64,000 nucleotides of DNA, taken from Photobacterium rosenbergii. Lineage in GTDB: Bacteria; Pseudomonadota; Gammaproteobacteria; Enterobacterales; Vibrionaceae. The stretch covers positions 37,904 to 101,903 of the forward strand of contig NZ_PYMB01000017.1 of assembly GCF_003026455.1 (NCBI RefSeq), read 5' to 3'. The number at the start of each line of letters is the position of its first letter. Position 1 is the stretch's first letter. The notes under the pieces are model-generated. The model searched no databases. It saw only the letters and a list, made by a program, of their open reading frames with translations, and was not told the origin of the DNA. Shown one piece after another: positions 1 through 7,212 of this stretch. The translations under genes and the position numbers were made by a program.

Positions 1-282
1 CCTGCTGACTTACCACCGGAACTGTTGGCGCCAAGCGAACCGGAGTCCAGCGAAGGCGGCCACCAGCACTGGCACAATGCACTGGAAAAGTGGGCCTTCG
101 ACAACCTGCGCCAAGGCCACCAGAACCTACTCGGTGAAGCGTTGCCGGAATTCGAGAAAATCTTGCTGGAAGCGGCACTGGAGCACACCCATGGTCATAA
201 GCAGGAAGCGGCTCGGCTGCTCGGCTGGGGACGCAACACCTTGACCCGTAAACTCAAAGAGCTCAATGTCGTGACTGACTAA
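1..282 (+). CDS. glnG: Nitrogen regulation response regulator NtrC (3' end only)
   Basis: The frame is open from base 1 and stops with TAA at 280-282, so only the last 93 residues are present. They begin with the LPPEL motif usually found at the end of the sigma-54 AAA+ domain in NtrC. They finish with a Fis-type helix-turn-helix (ALEHTHGHKQEAARLLGWGR, then NTLTRKLKEL). NtrC activates sigma-54 promoters of nitrogen-assimilation genes after phosphorylation by NtrB. The start and the receiver domain lie upstream of the window. In Vibrio and E. coli ntrC sits next to hemN, as here, which supports the call. Confidence 0.93.
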   Translation, partial: PADLPPELLAPSEPESSEGGHQHWHNALEKWAFDNLRQGHQNLLGEALPEFEKILLEAALEHTHGHKQEAARLLGWGRNTLTRKLKELNVVTD

Positions 283-529
283 TTCGCTTTTCTGTACGGA
301 AGGAAGCTCAACCACACACAGAGCTTCCTTCCGCACAGTGATTGAATGAAAATTCAAACAGGTAAACAGACAGCAGCCTTGAAAATTAAATGCCAATTAC
401 TGGCCATTTTTTGACCTACCCCCATTCCATCTTCGCTCATTTTGCGTACAATACCCCCCGACTTCAGCCAAGCCTGAAGCCACACCACACAACGCGAACA
501 TAACACCAAGAACACAGTGGAATCCCACC

Positions 530-658
530 ATGCTGGAAAGTTTATTTTCATTCAGCGTGGCAATCCCTGCTGTCAGTGAGATCGCAGCCAATGGCCCGGG
601 CCATTTTGCTGCCGGCATCCTGGCACTGATTGCTGCGGTGAACATGTTTAACGGCTGA
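530..658 (+). CDS. Small hydrophobic protein, 42 residues, function unknown
   Basis: ATG at 530 opens a 42-codon frame ending with TGA at 656-658. The product starts MLESLFSFSV and ends AGILALIAAVNMFNG. It has two hydrophobic stretches separated by a Gly/Pro/His turn (NGPGH), as in a tiny membrane protein. A -10-like TACAAT lies at 447-452 and a strong terminator follows 15 bases after the stop, so the frame forms a self-contained unit between ntrC and hemN. The ribosome site is poor (AGTGGAA). I do not recognise the family. Compact gene layout and composition support it; no homology was tested. Confidence 0.5.
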   Translation: MLESLFSFSVAIPAVSEIAANGPGHFAAGILALIAAVNMFNG

Positions 659-673
659 TAAATCAGCCGATAC

Positions 674-710
674 AAAAAAGCCCCCGAACCGCATGGCTCG
701 GGGGCTTTTT
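674..710. terminator. Bidirectional intrinsic terminator
   Basis: A nine-base-pair stem (agcccccga at 679-687, tcgggggct at 698-706) is flanked by A6 on the left and T5 on the right. It can end the small + strand gene at 530-658 and hemN, which arrives from the other side. Confidence 0.85.
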
Positions 711-740
711 GATTATCTCGGCAACGTGTTCTGGTCAGCG

Positions 741-2114
741 TTAGATAACCCGGGAGAACTGCTGCTGGCGGGCACGGTGGCGCAAGTATTTGTCAAAGCA
801 CATACAAATATTGCGGATCAGCAAGCGGCCCTTGAGCGCTACATCAATCGCGTTATCGCTAACCTCTACCAGGCCATCATCGATAAAGGTCTGTAGCAAC
901 TCGATATCTTCGGCAAAGTAGCTGTCGAACTCGATACCAAACTGCTGCTCAATGGCTTGTTTGTCGAGGTGGAAGTTACAAATCAGCGACTTGATGACCT
1001 CGCGGCGTAACAGGTCATCACTATCCAGCGAGACCCCTTTCCACAGCGCTTCACGCTTCTCGCCAACACTGGCGTAGTACTGCTTGAGCTCTTTCTGGTT
1101 CTGGGCATAGCAATCGCCAATCATCGAAATAGCCGAGACACCAAGGCCCAGCAGATCGGTGTCGCCCTGGGTGGTATAGCCCTGGAAGTTGCGGTGTAGG
1201 ATCCCCTCACGCTGGGCAACAGCCAGTTCATCTTCCGGCAGGGCAAAGTGATCCATACCGATAAACTGGTAACCGGCACCGGTCAGGGTGGCAATCGTCT
1301 GCTGTAAAATCGTCAGCTTAGCGTTAGCCTGAGGCAAGTCTGCCTCTTTGATCTTGCGCTGGGCCGCGAACAACTTCGGCATATGGGCGTAGTTGAAAAT
1401 CGACAAACGGCCCGGGCGCATGGTCAGCACCTGCTGCAGGGTTTGGGCAAACAGCTCAGGCGTCTGCTTTGGCAGGCCATAGATCAAGTCAAGGTTGGTC
1501 GAGCGGAAACCCAACTCGCGGGCACGCTCTACCATGGCAAAGATAAAATCTTCATCCTGTTCACGGTTGACCAACTTTTGGACTTCCTTGTTGAAGTCCT
1601 GCACCCCGATACTCAGGCGGTTGAAACCCTCGCTGCGTAGGTGGTCAAGCATATCAAGCTCGATTTCACGCGGGTCGACCTCGATGCTGATCTCGGCATC
1701 AGGGGCAAAGGTGAACTGCTCGCGCAGCAGCCCCATCAAACGGCTGACCTGCGGCTTGGTCAGGAAGGTTGGCGTACCACCGCCCCAGTGCAACTGGCTG
1801 ACTGTACGCTCACCCAGCAGTGCCGAACGCTGGCGAATTTCCTGCTCAAGCGCATCAAGGTACTGATCAGCCTTGTGCTGGTGACGGGTGATAATCTTGT
1901 TACAGCCGCAGTAGTAACACAGCTTGTGGCAAAACGGGATATGGACATACAACGACAGGTTGCGCTCAGGGTACTGGGCACACGCCATGTCAAATTCCGC
2001 TGGCGTGAACGCTTCGTGGAACTCCAGCGCCGTCGGGTATGAAGTATAGCGCGGCCCGGAATAGTTATATTTTTCGATTAAGGCCTGATCCCAAACAATT
2101 TGCTCATTTGACAT
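741..2114 (-). CDS. hemN: Oxygen-independent coproporphyrinogen III oxidase
   Basis: This radical-SAM enzyme decarboxylates coproporphyrinogen III to protoporphyrinogen IX without oxygen, in the cytoplasm. The product has 457 residues, the usual length. The HIPFCHKLCYYCGCNKI segment carries the 4Fe-4S ligands at Cys62, Cys66 and Cys69, plus the following Cys71. The GGGTP motif and the C-terminal HemN domain are also present. The start is ATG at 2114 with GGAAG eight bases upstream. An inverted repeat at 2155-2176 lies in the likely promoter. Haem genes also occur at 33249-37345 and 42894-43946. Confidence 0.97.
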   Translation of the reverse strand: MSNEQIVWDQALIEKYNYSGPRYTSYPTALEFHEAFTPAEFDMACAQYPERNLSLYVHIPFCHKLCYYCGCNKIITRHQHKADQYLDALEQEIRQRSALLGERTVSQLHWGGGTPTFLTKPQVSRLMGLLREQFTFAPDAEISIEVDPREIELDMLDHLRSEGFNRLSIGVQDFNKEVQKLVNREQDEDFIFAMVERARELGFRSTNLDLIYGLPKQTPELFAQTLQQVLTMRPGRLSIFNYAHMPKLFAAQRKIKEADLPQANAKLTILQQTIATLTGAGYQFIGMDHFALPEDELAVAQREGILHRNFQGYTTQGDTDLLGLGVSAISMIGDCYAQNQKELKQYYASVGEKREALWKGVSLDSDDLLRREVIKSLICNFHLDKQAIEQQFGIEFDSYFAEDIELLQTFIDDGLVEVSDNAIDVALKGRLLIRNICMCFDKYLRHRARQQQFSRVI

Positions 2115-2154
2115 GACTTACTTCCACTAAATTAGAGGGGAGAGAAAACTGACC

Positions 2155-2176
2155 ACCAAGTGTGACACAACTTGGT
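2155..2176. promoter_or_regulatory. Inverted repeat upstream of hemN, possible operator
   Basis: Seven-base arms ACCAAGT and ACTTGGT are separated by eight bases, about 40 bases upstream of the hemN start. It does not match the FNR consensus (TTGAT-N4-ATCAA). Which protein binds, if any, is unknown. Confidence 0.3.
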
Positions 2177-2218
2177 AAAGATGTAGATAGGAGATAACTA
2201 AACTGCTAACCCGATCAG

Positions 2219-2249
2219 CTTCCCCTGTCTGTAGTATAGACAGGGGAAG
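2219..2249. repeat. Perfect 12-bp inverted repeat downstream of the DUF2489 gene
   Basis: Arms cttcccctgtct (2219-2230) and agacaggggaag (2238-2249) pair perfectly around a seven-base loop, 13 bases past the DUF2489 stop. Neither side has a T run, so it looks more like an RNA 3'-end stabiliser or a Rho-associated hairpin than a classical terminator. Confidence 0.55.
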
Positions 2250-2262
2250 ACAGTGCTCGGTA

Positions 2263-2748
2263 TTAGGCTGTTGGCTTGGCGGCCAAGATCAGATCCAGCT
2301 CTGACTTGATGGTATCTTGCAGGCGGGCTTCAGCTTTCATCCGGATCAGATCCAGCTGCATGCGCTCTTTCTTAGCCAGGGTCTTACGCTGATCACCACG
2401 TGGCATATCTTTCACCACTTGGTAGAGCTCATGCATAGCCGGATATTGGCTGGCAAAGTCCACCCGGTGATCACCCTGTAGAACTTCCATCAGCTTGTAC
2501 AAGCGAATGGCGATCTCAGACATATCGCACTCGTCCTGCTTGCCGGCTTCGGCGATGATCAGCACGCTCTCCATGATATTGGCATTGCGCTGCTTGATCC
2601 CTTCTTCCTGTTGGCGCTGGGCCCTGGCAAGAAAAGCCTTATGGCGTTGAGTCTGCTTATATAGCTTAAACAGCAAATAGCCGGCATAGCTTGCCAGTAC
2701 TGCCACAATCAGCCCGGCCAGTCCTAGCCACAATGTCATATCCTGCAA
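2263..2748 (-). CDS. DUF2489 family membrane-anchored protein
   Basis: The product has 161 residues. A single N-terminal transmembrane helix (about residues 5-28) precedes a basic, helical cytoplasmic region (KQTQRHKAFLARAQRQQEEG) typical of DUF2489 proteins in Vibrionaceae. The function of the family is not known. It starts three bases after the yihI stop and is probably co-transcribed with yihI and the methyltransferase. The same neighbourhood is seen in related genomes, as I recall, so the gene is probably ancestral here and not acquired. Confidence 0.82.
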   Translation of the reverse strand: MQDMTLWLGLAGLIVAVLASYAGYLLFKLYKQTQRHKAFLARAQRQQEEGIKQRNANIMESVLIIAEAGKQDECDMSEIAIRLYKLMEVLQGDHRVDFASQYPAMHELYQVVKDMPRGDQRKTLAKKERMQLDLIRMKAEARLQDTIKSELDLILAAKPTA

Positions 2749-2751
2749 GGC

Positions 2752-3288
2752 TTACTCCTTGTCTAAACCGTCAAATTCCATGTTTTCGAACTGATCGAGC
2801 AAGTCGTCATCGGAACGAGGGCCGCTAACCGCTACCTCATCCATTTCAGGCTCGTCTTCTTCAAGCAGGCCAAGTTGGTTCATCAATTGCTCGATACGAT
2901 CCAGTTTCTGGTCAACTTGCTTCTGCAGGCCAGCACCCAGTTTCTCGCCCGCTTCAATACGGTCAAGCAATACCATTAGCTGTGCATCATTTTCCAGCAT
3001 CTGTAGCTCTTGCTCGGCACTCATGCGGCGCTGTTGTTTAGTTACCGGCTTCTGCGGCTCAACAATCAACGGGATCGCTTTTTTGCTGCCGTGGCGCGGA
3101 TCTTTACGCTGTGCAGCCTTGCGGGCATCTTCCGGCGATACCATTGAATGGCGGCTACCAGACTTCAGGCCTTTGCGCTTACGATCTTTCTTACGCTGCA
3201 GACCATCAAGGTCGTGCTGGGTGCGGGTCTTTACAGTGACTACCTGATCGGACATTCCGGTAGTACGGCTTCTTTTCTTACGGGTCAT
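2752..3288 (-). CDS. yihI: Der GTPase-activating protein YihI
   Basis: YihI stimulates the GTPase Der (EngA) and so modulates assembly of the 50S ribosomal subunit. The 178-residue product begins MTRKKRSRTTG and has the expected highly basic N-terminal half (RKKDRKRKGLKSGSRH). It also has the conserved segment with LNDDAQLM-like residues (LENDAQLMVLLDRIEAGEKL) and an acidic C-terminus (EEDEPEMDEVAVSG). Its ATG shares a base with the stop of the methyltransferase (TAATG), so the two are translationally coupled. Confidence 0.93.
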   Translation of the reverse strand: MTRKKRSRTTGMSDQVVTVKTRTQHDLDGLQRKKDRKRKGLKSGSRHSMVSPEDARKAAQRKDPRHGSKKAIPLIVEPQKPVTKQQRRMSAEQELQMLENDAQLMVLLDRIEAGEKLGAGLQKQVDQKLDRIEQLMNQLGLLEEDEPEMDEVAVSGPRSDDDLLDQFENMEFDGLDKE

Positions 3289-3929
3289 TACTGGGTTTTC
3301 CTCAGCAAAATTACATCATTCCCGACAAACTCCACATCCAGACCGTCTCGTTGGGCCAGATAATGGAAGGTTTCACGGCTAAAAAAGCTCACGTGGGTCG
3401 GGTCGTTCTTGTAATGCCATTGCGCAAAGGCATCTGCATCTCGTGCCAGTTTGGTCATCAAGCCCAGCCAACCACCGGGTTTTACCATACCAACCAGCTG
3501 CCCCCACTCCTTCGCAGGCGTATAAAAATGTTCTATCGCTTCTGTGCAGGTCACAAAATCATATTGCGTATCCAGCACCGCCGGCTTGTCGGCAAAATAG
3601 GGATCATAGACCGCCATATTATGGCCGGCTTCAGCCAACATCAGCGACAAGGTCGGGCCGGGGCCACAACCAAAATCCAAGCCATCGAGCGGTTCACGGC
3701 CGACTCGCTCAAGGAGCGGATCCGCTAGCCGGGCAAGAAAGCGCCGGTAACCCATATCTTCCGGGTTATTCTCATGCAAATCATAATGCGCTTTCTCTTC
3801 CTGTGGCGACAACCTCGACGCAGGATCAGCGAAAATCAGGGCACATTCACCGCAACGGAAATACTGTCGGCGCCGGTCTTCAAAAAACAGCGCGGTGCTG
3901 TGGCAATGGCACAGCGGACAAGGGGCCAT
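3288..3929 (-). CDS. Class I SAM-dependent methyltransferase with N-terminal zinc-ribbon-like motif
   Basis: I place the start at ATG 3929, preceded by AGGAGAG at good spacing. A longer open frame exists upstream but has no ribosome site. The 213-residue product begins with two CxxC pairs (MAPCPLCHCH and FRCGECAL), a likely zinc knuckle. A Methyltransf_23-type domain follows, with the SAM-binding glycine motif LDFGCGPGPTLSLM and the TEAIEHF segment. The substrate is unknown; small metabolites or lipids are common in this family. It lies downstream of the CsrB-type sRNA terminator and ends in a one-base overlap with yihI. Confidence 0.82.
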   Translation of the reverse strand: MAPCPLCHCHSTALFFEDRRRQYFRCGECALIFADPASRLSPQEEKAHYDLHENNPEDMGYRRFLARLADPLLERVGREPLDGLDFGCGPGPTLSLMLAEAGHNMAVYDPYFADKPAVLDTQYDFVTCTEAIEHFYTPAKEWGQLVGMVKPGGWLGLMTKLARDADAFAQWHYKNDPTHVSFFSRETFHYLAQRDGLDVEFVGNDVILLRKTQ

Positions 3930-4053
3930 CTTCGCTCTCCTGTTAAGTCTAACGCACAGGACAATGCCACGGCGCCAAAATGAAGCCGGGTATAATAGCA
4001 GATTTGATTGAGAAATGTGCACTACAAAGGTTAGCAGGGCAAGATGTATAAAA

Positions 4054-4084
4054 GAAAAAAGCGACAGGTTAGAAAACCTGTCGC
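4054..4084 (-). terminator. Intrinsic terminator of the CsrB-type RNA
   Basis: Arms gcgacaggtt (4061-4070) and aacctgtcgc (4075-4084) close a four-base loop. On the minus strand they are followed by TTTTTTCTTTT. Confidence 0.92.
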
Positions 4085-4499
4085 TCTGTGGGGTCGCCAT
4101 TGCTGGCTATATCCTGTCTAGTCTGTCCTTAACCAGTTAGAAACATCCCGGTCTGACAATATCCATTGTTATTGTTGCTTCCATGCCAACTTGTTGTTCT
4201 TCATCGTCCTGATGAATTTTTTCCGTCCTTGAACGGCTTTCCTTACCTATACGGTTATCCTTAACCGGCTTTTCCATTAGCGTGTTGCCATCAAGCAACC
4301 AGTTCACCATCCGTGTGTGCACCCCGTCCCTAGAATGCTGCTTCCTATGTTGTGTTTTCTTTTCCGTAAGGGTCTTTCCTGACAATCCTTACCACTTCTT
4401 GCGGTCTACCCGGCTCCTTGCCAGACATCCTGCGATCCTTCGGGCCACCTGCCCATGCCTTCAATGGCGCTTTCCTTCCTGTGCCAACTCCCTGTTGAC
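4054..4499 (-). ncRNA. csrB: CsrB-family regulatory RNA that sequesters CsrA
   Basis: Read on the minus strand from 4499 to about 4054 (about 446 nt), the region carries 23 GGA motifs. Many sit in AAGGA, CAGGA or AGGGA contexts, the binding sites of the translational regulator CsrA. The predicted 5' end GTCAACAGGGAG closely resembles the GUCGACAGGGAG start of E. coli CsrB. A -10-like TAAAGT ends seven bases before it, with TTGTTT 16 bases further up. The transcript ends in a perfect ten-base-pair hairpin and U-tract. In E. coli csrC occupies the same place between engB and yihI. VarA/UvrY control is expected but no clear box was identified. Which Csr paralogue this is cannot be told. Confidence 0.88.
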
Positions 4500-4740
4500 A
4501 ATGCATACTTTACGCCGATACCCGAATGAAACAATGTCCCCGCCACAGAACTCTTAACTGTAACTTTATTTCAATACTCACAACACCATGTTTTATTGGA
4601 GTTTTTAGTTGATCACTATTAACAACTTCATCAACATTAACCGATACGAATGGCCGATCTCTCACACACCACGCAGTTATTTGCGTTTTCGGCTGCAAAC
4701 GCTGTCATTTTCTTGCAGTTCTGCGGATAACAAACCAATA

Positions 4741-4767
4741 AAAAAGGCAGCCGAAGCTGCCTTTTTC
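4741..4767 (-). terminator. Terminator downstream of cytochrome c4
   Basis: The hairpin aaggcagc-cgaa-gctgcctt has A and T runs on both sides. It lies 35 bases after the cytochrome c4 stop and insulates it from the sRNA promoter. Confidence 0.85.
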
Positions 4768-4801
4768 TCACCACCGACTGGAAGCCAGGCTGAAGTAAAA
4801 T

Positions 4802-5419
4802 TTAGTGCAAGCCGCCCACATACTGTGACAGGGCGGTAATTTCGTCATCGGTAAGCTTGGCTGCCACCGCACGCATCATGGCATTCATGTCATTAACACG
4901 TTGGCCGTCGCGGAATTTCTCCAGTTGTAGCTTGACGTATTCGGCATTCTGGCCAGAGATTTTAGGGAAACCTGACAGGCTGGTGCCATTACCGCGTGGA
5001 CCGTGGCAAGCGGTACAGGCAGTCACACCACGCTCGGCATCACCGAAACGGTATAGGGTCTGGCCGATTTCAATCGACGATTCAGGTGTGGTGTTATCAG
5101 AGATAGGCAGTGAGGCATAGTAGGCCGCCAAATCGGCCATATCCTGCTCGGTCAGCGGCATGGCCATGCCACCCATGACAGGATCATTACGGCCTTGCGC
5201 ACCACCAGAGCTCATCGCAAGTTTGAAATCTTTGAGCTGTTTTTCGAGGTAACCTGCATGCTGGCCGGCGATCTTAGGGTATTGCGCCATAATCCCATTA
5301 CCATCTGCACCATGGCAGGCGGCACATGTTGCGGCTTTCGCCTTTCCGGCTTCTGCATCTCCCTGGGCCCAGGCTGAGCAACTGGCCAGCAGAGTCAATA
5401 TCAGTGCTAATTTCTTCAT
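4802..5419 (-). CDS. Dihaem cytochrome c4, periplasmic
   Basis: The start is placed at ATG 5419, which gives a clean signal peptide (MKKLALILTLLASCSAWAQ). The upstream in-frame extension lacks one. The 205-residue product has two CxxCH haem sites (Cys32-Cys35-His36 and Cys135-Cys138-His139). They sit in two homologous cytochrome c domains with Met ligand candidates in GGMAMP and MNAMM. Cytochrome c4 passes electrons to terminal oxidases in the periplasm. It lies between engB (divergent) and the Csr sRNA, the usual arrangement in Vibrionaceae. Confidence 0.94.
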   Translation of the reverse strand: MKKLALILTLLASCSAWAQGDAEAGKAKAATCAACHGADGNGIMAQYPKIAGQHAGYLEKQLKDFKLAMSSGGAQGRNDPVMGGMAMPLTEQDMADLAAYYASLPISDNTTPESSIEIGQTLYRFGDAERGVTACTACHGPRGNGTSLSGFPKISGQNAEYVKLQLEKFRDGQRVNDMNAMMRAVAAKLTDDEITALSQYVGGLH

Positions 5420-5577
5420 GACATTCCGTTTATAATTATAGAGCTTCCAGTACCACAAGTAATGCTCAGTAACATGGTATACAATGCGACCACTAACCGA
5501 GCTCGGTTTTCGTATATTTTACACAATTTCACATAAAAGTAATCAGTCGACTACATCAAGACTTGACGGAGTTAACA

Positions 5578-6234
5578 GTGAATCAACCTCTCAACTATAG
5601 AAACACAGGATTTATCACAAGTGCACCGACAATCCGACACTTGCCAAACGACACAGGCGTTGAGATCGCATTTGCTGGCCGCTCCAATGCAGGTAAGTCG
5701 AGTGCCCTAAACCGCATCACCGACCAAAAAAGCCTAGCCCGTACTTCTAAAACGCCTGGCCGTACCCAATTGATCAACATGTTCGAAGTGGTACCAGGTT
5801 GTAACCTGATTGACCTGCCTGGCTATGGCTACGCCCAGGTTCCACTGGAAATGAAACTGAAATGGCAGGAATCGCTGGGTGAATACCTGCAAAAGCGTGA
5901 ATGCCTGCAGGGCCTGGTGGTATTGATGGATATCCGCCACCCACTTAAAGATCTGGATCAGCAGATGATCATGTGGGCGATCGAAAGCCGCCTGCCAGTA
6001 CTGGTTCTACTGACCAAGGCCGACAAACTCAAGAGCGGTGCCCGCAAGCAGCAACTGATGAAAGTACGCGACAGCGTCAAGACCTTCGGTGGCGATGTGC
6101 AGGTAGAAGCCTTCTCATCCCTCAAAGGGATCGGTGTTGACCAAGTCCGCCGCAAGCTGGACGAATGGTTTGCCCCTGAGCTTGAGCGCCAGTTGGCGAT
6201 GCTTGAAGAAGACGATATTCAAGACGAAGAATAA
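5578..6234 (+). CDS. engB: Ribosome biogenesis GTPase YihA/EngB
   Basis: An essential GTP-binding protein needed for late 50S assembly. I choose GTG at 5578 because GGAG sits seven bases upstream. The in-frame TTG at 5563 has no such site. The 218-residue product carries the P loop GRSNAGKSS (34-42), switch I with TSKTPGRTQ, G3 DLPGYG, G4 TKAD and a G5-like FSSLKG. It has the acidic C-terminal tail common in this family. The gene faces away from cytochrome c4 and converges with spf and polA. Confidence 0.95.
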   Translation: MNQPLNYRNTGFITSAPTIRHLPNDTGVEIAFAGRSNAGKSSALNRITDQKSLARTSKTPGRTQLINMFEVVPGCNLIDLPGYGYAQVPLEMKLKWQESLGEYLQKRECLQGLVVLMDIRHPLKDLDQQMIMWAIESRLPVLVLLTKADKLKSGARKQQLMKVRDSVKTFGGDVQVEAFSSLKGIGVDQVRRKLDEWFAPELERQLAMLEEDDIQDEE

Positions 6235-6272
6235 GCTTTCGCCAAATACACACCGAAAGCAAGACGAACATC

Positions 6273-6297
6273 AAAGCTCCCATCCGGGGGCTTTTTT
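6273..6297 (+). terminator. engB terminator
   Basis: agctccc and gggggct pair around a short loop and are followed by seven T residues, 38 bases after the engB stop. Confidence 0.8.
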
Positions 6298-6340
6298 TGC
6301 ACTTGGCAATATCAAGCAGCAGCCTGAGCTATGCACCACA

Positions 6341-6368
6341 ATAAAAATACCCCACCAGCAAGGCGGGG
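6341..6368 (-). terminator. Orphan minus-strand terminator
   Basis: ccccacc (6350-6356) and ggcgggg (6362-6368) pair, and on the minus strand TATTTTTATT follows. No gene on the minus strand ends here, so it implies an unannotated short transcript starting somewhere in 6370-6630. The 6369-6633 stretch holds no convincing coding frame that respects this terminator. Confidence 0.65.
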
Positions 6369-6633
6369 CAATGGGAGAGAAATAGGAGGTTTTTATATTT
6401 GTTTCGAAAGCATCAGTGATTTCCCCCACCAACGCAAGTTTTTTATCCCATAAGTGTGTTTTGGGCAACATCCGGACTCAGATCCTGCCTTGGTTTCCAG
6501 CGGTAAATATCCAGTTTTAGGCGGTTGGTGCACTTTACTAGGGAAAGTTGTTTTTTATTGAAAATAAAGATGACAGCAACCCGATGAAGACATCCCAAAG
6601 TGGAATAAAATTACAGTTTGATGACAGGCTGGA

Positions 6634-6664
6634 TAAAAAAAAGCCACCCCAAATTCAGGATGGC
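6634..6664 (-). terminator. Minus-strand terminator downstream of the 54-residue frame
   Basis: In minus-strand RNA GCCAUCC pairs with GGGUGGC (one G-U pair) and is followed by eight U residues. On the plus strand the same position gives an A-C mismatch, so it acts on minus-strand transcripts. Confidence 0.75.
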
Positions 6665-6775
6665 GATTTCATGTATTTGTTGGCTAGCCGGTTTGAAACC
6701 CACTACCGAAAACAAATATGAACAAGAAGCAAACAAGATTATAGCTACCTGCCCAACAAAATTAAAGTAATTACT

Positions 6776-6940
6776 CTAAAAATTAATGAGGAAAAAACCA
6801 GCAAATAGAGTAAACCCTGGCAACAAAAGCTTCCAGTACAAGTATTCGGTAACTAAATAGATGAGTTGGCAACCAATCAGCGCCAATATGATCAAAATAT
6901 AAACGGGAAGTTTGGGGGGATGAATTTTTCTTTGGCGCAA
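6776..6940 (-). CDS. Candidate 54-residue membrane protein downstream of Spot 42
   Basis: A frame begins with TTG at 6940, immediately after the Spot 42 U-tract, and ends with TAG at 6776-6778. The product has a basic N-terminus (LRQRKIHPPKL) and two strongly hydrophobic segments (VYILIILALIGCQLIYLV and LLLPGFTLFAGFFLINF). It is too short for ordinary ORF listings. A minus-strand terminator follows 110 bases later. Against it: no Shine-Dalgarno site, only a TTG start, and a frame closed by a TGA within the Spot 42 hairpin. It may be a real small protein or the remnant of a larger membrane protein. Confidence 0.35.
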   Translation of the reverse strand: MRQRKIHPPKLPVYILIILALIGCQLIYLVTEYLYWKLLLPGFTLFAGFFLINF

Positions 6941-7043
6941 TAAAAAACGCCCTGGTCAAATGACCAGGGCGGCTGAATCAGCCAAATCCAATAACGTGAA
7001 ACAAAAGGTCTGAAAGATAGAACATCTTACCTCTGTACCCTAC
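6941..7043 (-). ncRNA. spf: Spot 42 regulatory RNA
   Basis: The minus strand from 7043 reads GTAGGGTACAGAGGTAAGAT and continues through CTATCTTTCAGACC and GGATTTGGCTGA, nearly identical to E. coli Spot 42. It ends in a perfect hairpin (cctggtca/tgaccagg) and U6. A -10 TACAGT ends seven bases before the 5' end and TTTTCA lies 17 bases upstream of it. Spot 42 is an Hfq-dependent base-pairing RNA that represses secondary carbon-source genes when cAMP-CRP is low. Its place between polA and engB is the standard one. Confidence 0.96.
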
Positions 7044-7154
7044 GCCTCTAACTGTATATCAATTGCTCAGTCTTGAAAAGACTTTTTGTAATTTTTTTTC
7101 AAGATCTCGTAAGTAGTTTCTAAACTTCGTAAGTCGCTGAGCGAATAATTTCAG

Positions 7155-7181
7155 CAAAAAAATAGCCAGCAAGGCTGGCTA
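7155..7181 (-). terminator. polA terminator
   Basis: tagccagc (7163-7170) pairs with gctggcta (7174-7181), and on the minus strand seven or more T residues follow. It lies 32 bases past the polA stop and upstream of the spf promoter. Confidence 0.87.
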
Positions 7182-7212
7182 ATTTCTTACGTTTTAGAAC
7201 ATTCGAGCTAAA

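Noticed and set aside
411..452. TTGACC at 411 as the -35 partner of TACAAT at 447
   Set aside because: The spacing is 30 bases, far too long for sigma-70; only a weak -35 lies at the right distance.
4137..4385. 82-residue minus-strand frame
   Set aside because: It lies inside the CsrB-type RNA; its charged, GGA-driven composition follows from the repeated sRNA motifs, and it has no family resemblance.
6271..6471. 66-residue minus-strand frame
   Set aside because: It runs through the orphan terminator hairpin and past the engB terminator and has no ribosome site, so it is unlikely to be translated.
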